64,000 bases of DNA, from the NCBI RefSeq assembly GCF_902859735.1, contig NZ_CADIJY010000005.1, forward strand, positions 310,001 to 374,000, written 5' to 3'. Origin of the DNA: Achromobacter aegrifaciens (lineage in GTDB: Bacteria > Pseudomonadota > Gammaproteobacteria > Burkholderiales > Burkholderiaceae_B). The notes beneath the pieces were generated by a model, which was not told the DNA's origin, made no database searches, and saw only the letters and a program-made list of their open reading frames with translations. The position numbers were made by a program, and so were the translations under genes. This document shows positions 55,201-64,000 of the stretch, one piece after another (position 1 is the first letter of the stretch; every line of letters begins with the position of its first letter).

Positions 55201-56877
55201 TCAGCGGTTGGCTGCGGCTTCCGTCTTGCGCTGCATGGCGCGGGTGATGGACCACTGCTGGGCGATCGACAGGGTGTTGTTGACGCACCAGTAGAGCACC
55301 AGGCCGGCCGGGAAGAAGAACATCATCCCGCCGAACACCAGCGGCATGATCATCATGACCTTGGCCTGGACGGGGTCCGGGGGCGTCGGGTTCAGTTTGA
55401 TCTGCAGGAACATGGTGGCCATCATGATGGCGGGCAGAATGAAGTACGGGTCGCGGATCGACAGGTCGTGCACCCACAGGATCCACGGCGCGCCGCGCAT
55501 TTCCACGCTGGCCAGCAGCACCCAGTACAGCGAGATGAACACCGGGATCTGCACCAGCATGGGCAAGCAGCCGCCCAGCGGGTTGATCTTTTCGGTGCGG
55601 TACATCTCCATCATGGCCGCATTGAGTTTCTGCTTGTCGTCGCCGTACTTTTCCTTCAGGGCCTGCAGGCGCGGAGCCACCTGCTTCATGCGGGCCATGG
55701 AGCGGTAGCTGGCGGCGGCCAGGGGGTAGAACACGGCCTTGATCAGCACGGTCAGCGCCACGATCGTCCAGCCCCAGTTGCCCAGGATGGAATGCAGCCA
55801 GGTCATCAGCTTGAACAGCGGCTTGGCGATGATGGTCAGCCAGCCATAGTCGACCACCAGTTCCAGGCCGGGGGCCAGGGCGGCCATGGCCTTCTGGTCT
55901 TGCGGACCGACCCACAGGTGCGAATCGACGCGCGTGGCGGCGCCAGGGGCGATCTCGCCCACGGCCTCGATGCTGCGGGCGGCGTACAGGTTCTTCTGCA
56001 CTTCCAGCAGTTCGTTGGTGCGCGGCTTGCCCTGCGGGGGCACCCAGGCGGTGGCGAAGTAGTGCTGGACCACGGCGATCCAGCCGTTGTCCGATTGCTT
56101 GATGTAGCTGGCCTTCTTCTTTTCGATGTCGCTGAAGGTGATCTTCTGGAACTTGTCCTGTTCCGAGTAGACGGCGAAACCGGTGAAGGTGTGATAGAAG
56201 CTGGACGTGTCGGCGGGGTCGTTGCCGTCGCGTTCGAGCTGCAGGTACAGGGCGGGCGACACGGGGCCGGCGCTGACGTTGGCCAGGTCGTGGCGCACGT
56301 CGATGTCATAGCGGCCGCGGTGCAGGGTGAACGTCTTGGTGACCTTCACGCCGCCGGATTCGCCCTCGAAGGCGACCACCAGGTTGTCGCCGGTCAGCTG
56401 GCGTTCCGAGGACACGACGCGGAAAGGCGTCTGGTGCGTGGGGAAGCTTTGGCCGTTGGGGGCGCCGACCACGCCGGTCTGCACCACGTAGTTCAGGCCA
56501 GCGGCGCGGTCCAGCAGCACCGTGGGCTTGTCGGGCTGGCCGGTGGCTGGGTACTTCAGCAGTTCGGCGCGCACCAGTTGGGCGCCCATGGTGTCGAACG
56601 TCAGGCGCAGCACGTCGGTCGTGATGACGACTTCTTCCGAGCGCGCGGCAGCAGGCGCGGCGGCGCCGGGCACGGCGGACGCAGCGGCAGCCGCGGGGGC
56701 GGGCGTGCTGGGCACCGAAGGCGTTGCGTTGTTCGTGGCGGCTTGCGGCTCGCTCGTGGTGGCGGCAGGCGTGGGGCCGAACAGCGACGGCTTGCCGTTA
56801 TGGATCTGCCAGTTGTTCCATAGGAGCAACAGCGAGAAGGAAAAAATCATCCAGAGGACGGTTCGTCGGATATCCAT
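55201..56877 (-). CDS. yidC: Membrane protein insertase YidC
   Basis: Inner-membrane insertase of 558 residues. An N-terminal anchor (RRTVLWMIFSFSLLLLWNNW) is followed by an Ala/Pro-rich linker and a large periplasmic beta domain. The conserved C-terminal hydrophobic domain includes YPLAAASYRSMARMKQVAPRLQALKEKYGDDKQKLNAAMMEMYRTEKINPLGGCLPMLVQIPVFISLYWVL-type features, with the positively charged cytoplasmic loop. It lies downstream of yidD, rnpA and rpmH as usual. Confidence 0.97.
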   Translation of the reverse strand: MDIRRTVLWMIFSFSLLLLWNNWQIHNGKPSLFGPTPAATTSEPQAATNNATPSVPSTPAPAAAAASAVPGAAAPAAARSEEVVITTDVLRLTFDTMGAQLVRAELLKYPATGQPDKPTVLLDRAAGLNYVVQTGVVGAPNGQSFPTHQTPFRVVSSERQLTGDNLVVAFEGESGGVKVTKTFTLHRGRYDIDVRHDLANVSAGPVSPALYLQLERDGNDPADTSSFYHTFTGFAVYSEQDKFQKITFSDIEKKKASYIKQSDNGWIAVVQHYFATAWVPPQGKPRTNELLEVQKNLYAARSIEAVGEIAPGAATRVDSHLWVGPQDQKAMAALAPGLELVVDYGWLTIIAKPLFKLMTWLHSILGNWGWTIVALTVLIKAVFYPLAAASYRSMARMKQVAPRLQALKEKYGDDKQKLNAAMMEMYRTEKINPLGGCLPMLVQIPVFISLYWVLLASVEMRGAPWILWVHDLSIRDPYFILPAIMMATMFLQIKLNPTPPDPVQAKVMMIMPLVFGGMMFFFPAGLVLYWCVNNTLSIAQQWSITRAMQRKTEAAANR

Positions 56878-56925
56878 GGTGCCTACTGAGGTGAATACGG
56901 GCCAGCAAAGCCCGCCAGTTTAGCG

Positions 56926-57198
56926 TCAATCATGCTCGGTGCGGTGGCTGTGGGAACAGCACGAGGGGCCATTGGTTCCCTTGGAGGGCGGAACCGGGTC
57001 CAATCCGCCCGGCGACCAAGGGTGGCAGCGGCCGATGCGCCGGACTGCCAGCCAGAAGCCGCGCCAGGCGCCGTGGCGCTCGATCGCTTCGATCGCATAC
57101 GCCGAGCAGGTCGGGGTAAAGCGGCACTGCCTGCCGATCCAGGGGCTCAGGAAAAACCTGTAGAACCGGATCGGGGCAATGAGTAAAGCCTTGATCAT
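56926..57198 (-). CDS. yidD: Membrane protein insertion efficiency factor YidD
   Basis: A 90-residue membrane-associated protein that aids YidC-dependent insertion. It has the family pattern [31 protein letters not shown] (about residues 13-43) with conserved cysteines, then [17 protein letters not shown]. The ATG overlaps the rnpA stop (ATGA). Confidence 0.95.
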   Translation of the reverse strand: MIKALLIAPIRFYRFFLSPWIGRQCRFTPTCSAYAIEAIERHGAWRGFWLAVRRIGRCHPWSPGGLDPVPPSKGTNGPSCCSHSHRTEHD

Positions 57199-57566
57199 CG
57201 CGCTATCCGCTCAAAGTGAGCGTCCACTTCGGCTCTTGCCGCGCGTTTCAGCGCGGTAAGCGTGGCGGGCGCAACCTTGCTATGCAGGCGCACGACGTAA
57301 TCTTTGGCCGGCAGTCCCAGGCGCCGGTGGCGGAACGCCTCGCGGATGACCCGCTTGATGGCGTTGCGCGTACTGGCGTGGGCGGCGAACCGCTTGGCGA
57401 TCACCAGGCCCAGACGCGCACAGGCGTCCTGGCCGGGAGGCAGATCATTGGGAGCCGCGCTCACAATGAAGAACGCCCCTCGGGCAAGACGCCGGCCTTT
57501 GAGGGCGGCGGCGAACTCGGAGGGGCGATGCAGCCGCGCCTCCGGCGGAAGCGTGGAGCGCGGCAT
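57195..57566 (-). CDS. rnpA: Ribonuclease P protein component
   Basis: Protein subunit of RNase P, which matures tRNA 5' ends. The 123-residue basic protein has the signature [31 protein letters not shown] (RNR motif, about residues 50-80). I used ATG 57564-57566 ([14 protein letters not shown]). A TTG three codons upstream is possible. It lies 52 bp after rpmH. Confidence 0.94.
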   Translation of the reverse strand: MPRSTLPPEARLHRPSEFAAALKGRRLARGAFFIVSAAPNDLPPGQDACARLGLVIAKRFAAHASTRNAIKRVIREAFRHRRLGLPAKDYVVRLHSKVAPATLTALKRAARAEVDAHFERIAR

Positions 57567-57618
57567 GGACTGCAAAATCAGGCGTCAGGTTTTTCCGGAC
57601 AAGCCGGAAAAACAGGAC

Positions 57619-57753
57619 TTAGACGGCCAGACGCTTGCGGCCCTTGGCGCGGCGGGCATTCAGGATGGCGCGGCCAGCGCGGGTTTTCATGCGCACGCGG
57701 AAACCATGGGTGCGCTTGCGACGGGTAACGGAAGGTTGGTAGGTACGTTTCAT
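57619..57753 (-). CDS. rpmH: 50S ribosomal protein L34
   Basis: A 44-residue very basic ribosomal protein starting [24 protein letters not shown] and ending GRKRLAV, identical in style and length to the bacterial family. ATG at 57751-57753. It is the first gene of the rpmH-rnpA-yidD-yidC unit and diverges from dnaA. Confidence 0.98.
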   Translation of the reverse strand: MKRTYQPSVTRRKRTHGFRVRMKTRAGRAILNARRAKGRKRLAV

Positions 57754-58149
57754 GGACGATCCACAAAAAGAACAAAAGTCAGAAGGGACCTGCCCGGAAG
57801 GGTTCCTGGTCGCGCATTCAGGAAGCGGGTATCTAATGAGCATTTTTGCAACAGGTGCAAAAAAACAGCTCGTAGACGGGGCTCTGACCGGGAAACCCCG
57901 GGCGACCTATTAGAAGCAAAACCAGGCAGTTGCGTGGGCGGTAGGCATCGTTAGACACCACTGCCAACAAAGCGCGGCTAAGCTCTCTGTGGAACCTTCT
58001 GACAGACAGAATTCGGAAAAGCCCACCATTTCAGCAAGTTTTCCCTGTCTTGTCAAACAGTTAAGACTGCGCCGCACGGACGCTTATGCCCTACCCTGTG
58101 GATAACCCCAGCCCAGGCAAGGTAGAATCGAGGTTTGAATAAGAGCGAC
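57754..58149. promoter_or_regulatory. rpmH-dnaA divergent region
   Basis: The 396-bp gap holds no gene. Seen here are a perfect inverted repeat TTTTTGCA-ACAGG-TGCAAAAA (57843-57863) near the likely rpmH promoter and one perfect DnaA box TGTGGATAA (58097-58105) 44 bp before dnaA. The latter is consistent with DnaA autoregulation. DnaA boxes are too few here for this to be the main oriC. Confidence 0.7.
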
Positions 58150-59616
58150 ATGAAAGAATTCTGGCAGACCTGCGTCAGTCGTCTTGAGCAGGAACTCCCC
58201 CCCCAACAAATCAGCGCGTGGATACGACCGCTGGTCCCGCTTGCGTACGACGAAACGCAGGCGGTGCTGCGCGTTGCCGCTCCCAACCGGTTCAAACTGG
58301 ATTGGGTACGGAAGAACTTTTCCCACCAGATCGAAGCGTTGGCCGCGGAGTGGTTCGAGCGTCCGGTGCAGGTGCTGTTCGAGTTGCCGACGCAAGGCGC
58401 CACGCCGCGCATGCCGGTCGCGCCCGTACGCGCCGCACCCGCGGCGCCCGCGTATCCGTCCGCTGCTTCCCCTTCAGGCGGCGCGCCGCCACCGATGGCC
58501 CCGGTAACGCCTGCACCCGCAGCCCCGGCGACCACGGCGGCCGCGCAGGCCGCGCAAGCGGTGAACGCGGACGCGGCAAGCATCGTGTACGAGCGTTCGC
58601 GCCTGAACACCGATCTGACGTTCGAGAACTTCGTGACGGGTAAGGCGAACCAACTCGCGCGCGCCGCTGCGTTGCAGGTCGCCGAGAACCCTGGCACGTC
58701 CTACAACCCGCTGTTCCTGTACGGCGGCGTGGGCCTGGGCAAAACCCACCTGATCCACGCCATCGGCAATGCGATGGTGGCGGCGGGGACCGGTGTGCGC
58801 GTGCGCTATGTGCATGCCGACCAATACGTGTCGGACGTGGTGAAGGCCTACCAGCGCAAGGCGTTCGACGACTTCAAGCGTTATTACCATTCGCTCGACC
58901 TGCTGCTGATCGACGATATCCAGTTCTTCTCCGGCAAGAACCGCACGCAGGAAGAATTCTTCTACGCGTTCGAAGCGATGGTGGCTCAGCGCAAGCAGAT
59001 CATCATCACCAGCGATACCTATCCTAAGGAACTGTCGGGCATCGACAGCCGCCTGATCTCGCGCTTCGACTCCGGCCTGACGGTGGCCATCGAGCCGCCG
59101 GAACTGGAAATGCGCGTGGCGATCCTGTTGCGCAAGGCGGAGTCCGAAGGCGTGCCCATGCCCGAGGAAGTGGCGTTCTTCATCGCCAAGCATCTGCGCA
59201 GCAACGTGCGCGAACTGGAAGGCGCGCTGCGCAAGGTGCTGGCCTATGCGCGCTTCCACGGCCGCGACGTGCTGACAGTGGATGTCTGCAAGGAAGCCCT
59301 GAAGGACCTGCTGTCCGTGTCCAACGGCCAGATCACCGTGGAGAACATCCAGAAGACGGTGGCGGATTTCTACAAGATCAAAGTGGCCGACATGTACTCG
59401 AAACGCCGGCCCGCCAATATCGCTTTGCCGCGCCAGGTCGCGATGTACCTGGCGAAGGAGCTGACCCAGAAAAGCCTGCCGGAAATCGGCGATCTGTTCG
59501 GTGGCCGTGATCACACCACCGTGCTGCATGCCGTACGCAAGATTTCCGACGCCCGCGCCAAGCAAGCGGAGCTCAACCATACCCTGCACGTGTTGGAACA
59601 AACTCTAAAAGGATGA
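58150..59616 (+). CDS. dnaA: Chromosomal replication initiator DnaA
   Basis: Initiator AAA+ ATPase of 488 residues. Domain I ([28 protein letters not shown]) is followed by an Ala/Pro-rich linker (about 85-150). Domain III has Walker [17 protein letters not shown] and Walker [13 protein letters not shown]. The DNA-binding domain IV carries the signature [16 protein letters not shown] used ATG 58150; a TTG five codons upstream is in frame but less likely. The stop overlaps the annotated dnaN region by a few bases. Confidence 0.98.
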   Translation: MKEFWQTCVSRLEQELPPQQISAWIRPLVPLAYDETQAVLRVAAPNRFKLDWVRKNFSHQIEALAAEWFERPVQVLFELPTQGATPRMPVAPVRAAPAAPAYPSAASPSGGAPPPMAPVTPAPAAPATTAAAQAAQAVNADAASIVYERSRLNTDLTFENFVTGKANQLARAAALQVAENPGTSYNPLFLYGGVGLGKTHLIHAIGNAMVAAGTGVRVRYVHADQYVSDVVKAYQRKAFDDFKRYYHSLDLLLIDDIQFFSGKNRTQEEFFYAFEAMVAQRKQIIITSDTYPKELSGIDSRLISRFDSGLTVAIEPPELEMRVAILLRKAESEGVPMPEEVAFFIAKHLRSNVRELEGALRKVLAYARFHGRDVLTVDVCKEALKDLLSVSNGQITVENIQKTVADFYKIKVADMYSKRRPANIALPRQVAMYLAKELTQKSLPEIGDLFGGRDHTTVLHAVRKISDARAKQAELNHTLHVLEQTLKG

Positions 59617-59618
59617 AC

Positions 59619-60728
59619 ATGCAACTCGTACAAACCACACGCGATGCATTGCTGAAACCGCTGTCGACTGTGGCGGGCATCGTCGAAAGACGCCATACCC
59701 TGCCCATCCTGGCGAACATCCTGATGCGCAAGGAAGGCAACAAGGTTGCCTTCATTGCGACCGACCTGGAAGTACAGATCACCACCCATGCCGACTTCGG
59801 CGTGGGTCAAGACAACGAATCCACCACGGTCGCGGCGCGCAAGCTGCTGGATATCCTGAAGGCCCTGCCGGACACCGGCGACGTGCGCCTGGCGCTGGCC
59901 AGCAACAAGCTGTCGGTGCAATCGGCCAAGAGCCGCTTCGCCCTGCAGACGCTGGCCGCCAGCGAATTCCCCACCGTGGCTCAGCCCGAGCAGTGGGACG
60001 TGTCGCTGACCATGCCGCAGCGCACGCTGCGCCACCTGTTCAACATGGTGCACTTCGCCATGGCGCAACAGGACATCCGCTACTACCTGAACGGCATGCT
60101 GCTGGTGTTTGAACCGGGCCGCGTGCGTGCGGTCGCCACCGATGGCCACCGCCTGGCGCACTGCTCGACGGAAGCCGACGGCATCAGCGAACGCCACGAA
60201 GTGATCGTGCCGCGCAAGACCGTGCTGGAAATGCAGCGCCTGCTGGAAGACTCCGACGAGCCGGTTTCGATCGACGTGGCGCCGGGCCAGATCCGCTTCC
60301 GCTTCGGCGACGTGGAGCTCGTCTCCAAGCTGGTGGAAGGCAAGTTCCCGGACTTCACGCGCGTGATCCCGACGAACTACACGCGCCATTTCCTGGTCGG
60401 CCGCGAAGCGCTCCAGGGCAGCCTGCAGCGCGCCGCCATCCTGACCACCGACAAGTTCAAGGGCGTGCGCCTGCAACTGGCGCAGAACCAGATGAAGATC
60501 TCGTCCTCCAACGCCGAGCAGGAAGAGGCGCAGGAAGAAATCGACATCGACTACGGCCATGAAGCCCTCGATGTGGGCTTCAACGTCGGCTACCTGCTCG
60601 ACGTGCTGTCCAACGTCAAGGTGGACAACATCCAGTGGTCGGTCATGCCCGATGCCAACGCGTCGGCGCTCATCACCCTGCCCGAAGACGACCAGTTCAA
60701 GTACGTCGTCATGCCCATGCGGATTTGA
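59619..60728 (+). CDS. dnaN: DNA polymerase III sliding clamp, beta subunit
   Basis: Ring-shaped processivity clamp of 369 residues. It starts MQLVQTTRDALLKPLSTVAGIVERRHTLPIL and ends YVVMPMRI, the conserved C-terminal segment that contacts partner proteins. I used ATG 59619, six bases after AAAAGG. An ATG two codons earlier abuts that site. It follows dnaA after 2 bp. Confidence 0.97.
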   Translation: MQLVQTTRDALLKPLSTVAGIVERRHTLPILANILMRKEGNKVAFIATDLEVQITTHADFGVGQDNESTTVAARKLLDILKALPDTGDVRLALASNKLSVQSAKSRFALQTLAASEFPTVAQPEQWDVSLTMPQRTLRHLFNMVHFAMAQQDIRYYLNGMLLVFEPGRVRAVATDGHRLAHCSTEADGISERHEVIVPRKTVLEMQRLLEDSDEPVSIDVAPGQIRFRFGDVELVSKLVEGKFPDFTRVIPTNYTRHFLVGREALQGSLQRAAILTTDKFKGVRLQLAQNQMKISSSNAEQEEAQEEIDIDYGHEALDVGFNVGYLLDVLSNVKVDNIQWSVMPDANASALITLPEDDQFKYVVMPMRI

Positions 60729-60805
60729 TCCGCACCCATCGTGGGTTTGTGCCGCTTGCGGGCCCGAGGGCCCGTGGGCGGTCCGGCCGCCAGGCCGTTC
60801 TTTAA

Positions 60806-63271
<2,466 letters not shown>

Positions 63272-63308
63272 TCGCGCTGGATCTCGACAGAGATCCTGGA
63301 CGCCATAG

Positions 63309-63337
63309 AAAAGGGGCTGCCTTGCGCAGCCCCTTTT
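63309..63337 (+). terminator. Terminator of gyrB
   Basis: Perfect 12-bp arms AAAAGGGGCTGC/GCAGCCCCTTTT followed by T, 37 bp after the gyrB stop. It lies between convergent genes. Confidence 0.9.
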
Positions 63338-63377
63338 TCATGCGCCAGTCCGGCGGGGCCCGGACAACGCAATCCTT

Positions 63378-64000
63378 CTACACCTGCACATCATTGGCCC
63401 AAGGCTCGGCCGTCAAGCGCTCGGCCAGATATTCAATGAACGCCTGCACCCGGGCCGGCCGGCGGCGGCCAGGCGGGGTGACGATGTGCAGGGCGATGGG
63501 ATCCACCTGCCAGTCGTCCATCACGGTCTCCAGCGCGCCCGATTGCAAATCCTTCCACGCCAGGAACTCGGGCTGCAGGGCCAGACCCATGCCCGCCTGC
63601 AGCGCCGGCGTCAGGGCTTCGGCGTTGTTCACGTTCAGGTGCACCGGCAGCGACTGCGAAAACTCGCCGTGCTTTTCATGGCGGAAGCGCCAGCTCGCGC
63701 CGTTGCGCGCATACATGTATTGCAACGCGGTGTGCTGTGCCAGGTCCTTTGGATGCTTGGGGCGTCCCGCGCGCTTGAAGTAGCTGGGCGCGCCCACCAG
63801 CAGGATGCGCACCGAGCAGAGCCGCCGCGCCAGCAGCGTCGAATCCACCAGATTGGAGATGCGCAGCGCCAGGTCGAAGCGTTCCGAGACCAGGTCGGCC
63901 TGCTTGTCGCTGAATTCGATTTCCAGGGCCACGTCGGGATTGGCCTGCATGAATGGCGGCAGCATCGGCGCCAGATGCGTGACCCCAAAGGACATGGGCG
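63378..64000 (-). CDS. LysR-family regulator, C-terminal part (cut by window edge)
   Basis: The substrate-binding domain of a LysR regulator, about 207 residues, open to the right edge. It begins within PMSFGVTHLAPMLPPFMQANPDVALEIEFSDKQADLVSERFDLALRI, typical of the start of the effector domain. The DNA-binding part lies outside the window. Target genes are unknown. Confidence 0.9.
   Translation of the reverse strand, partial: PMSFGVTHLAPMLPPFMQANPDVALEIEFSDKQADLVSERFDLALRISNLVDSTLLARRLCSVRILLVGAPSYFKRAGRPKHPKDLAQHTALQYMYARNGASWRFRHEKHGEFSQSLPVHLNVNNAEALTPALQAGMGLALQPEFLAWKDLQSGALETVMDDWQVDPIALHIVTPPGRRRPARVQAFIEYLAERLTAEPWANDVQV

Noticed and set aside
57754-58149. dnaA upstream region as the main oriC
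   Set aside because: Only one perfect DnaA box is present. The mnmG-side region has about ten boxes, repeats and the parS array.

Overview
The window is a chromosomal segment of a GC-rich betaproteobacterium, most likely an Alcaligenaceae member of the Achromobacter/Bordetella type. This rests on gene order (rplL-rplJ-rplA-rplK-nusG-secE-tRNA-Trp-tuf; parB-GNAT-parA-rsmG-mnmG; dnaA-dnaN-gyrB), on protein style (Tct/Bug periplasmic binding proteins, TctDE two-component system) and on overall sequence resemblance. No database search was possible, so the genus is an inference. The window spans the replication origin. No rRNA, insertion sequence, prophage or CRISPR array was seen.

Layout. 1-5.0 kb: ribosomal protein and elongation-factor block on the minus strand with four tRNA genes (Trp, Thr, Gly, Tyr). 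5.0-14.7 kb: a divergent catabolic cluster. On the minus strand it has an IMPase/HisN-like phosphatase, a glutamine-synthetase-like ligase, an aldehyde dehydrogenase and an iron alcohol dehydrogenase. On the plus strand it has an aminoethylphosphonate-type ABC importer and a DeoR regulator. 14.7-20.3 kb: an orphan TctC protein, a cystathionine-lyase/rhodanese fused reading frame, a thiol dioxygenase and a divergent LysR regulator. 20.2-26.4 kb: asparaginase, parB, a GNAT gene, parA, rsmG and mnmG. 26.4-28.9 kb: a non-coding origin region with at least eight parS-like sites followed by a DnaA-box field. 28.9-42.5 kb: cold-shock protein, AbrB-like transporter, aminotransferase, a colinear tctDE-tctCBA citrate/tricarboxylate uptake locus, a ClC channel, several small genes and mnmE. 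42.6-53.4 kb: two plus-strand ABC importer operons, one Dpp-type with an M20 amidohydrolase and one Tau/Ssu-type with a TauD-like dioxygenase. 53.5-57.8 kb: catalase, yidC, yidD, rnpA and rpmH on the minus strand. 58.1-63.3 kb: dnaA, dnaN and gyrB. The end holds part of a LysR gene.

How the parts fit. Replication and segregation genes (dnaA, dnaN, gyrB, parA, parB) flank the origin at about 27-28.8 kb. The origin is beside mnmG rather than beside dnaA, which lies about 30 kb away. Perfect DnaA boxes are strongly over-represented across the whole window. Accessory metabolic loci are inserted between the conserved housekeeping blocks. They are mainly importers with matching catabolic enzymes and local regulators, which suits a soil or opportunistic organism living on organic acids, peptides, amines and organosulfur compounds.

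Most interesting points: a putative import, dephosphorylation, gamma-glutamylation and oxidation pathway at 5-14.7 kb; the lyase-rhodanese fusion with a possible homopolymer cause; the parS array plus modular oriC; the excess of DnaA boxes outside oriC; and several perfect palindromes that probably are operators.
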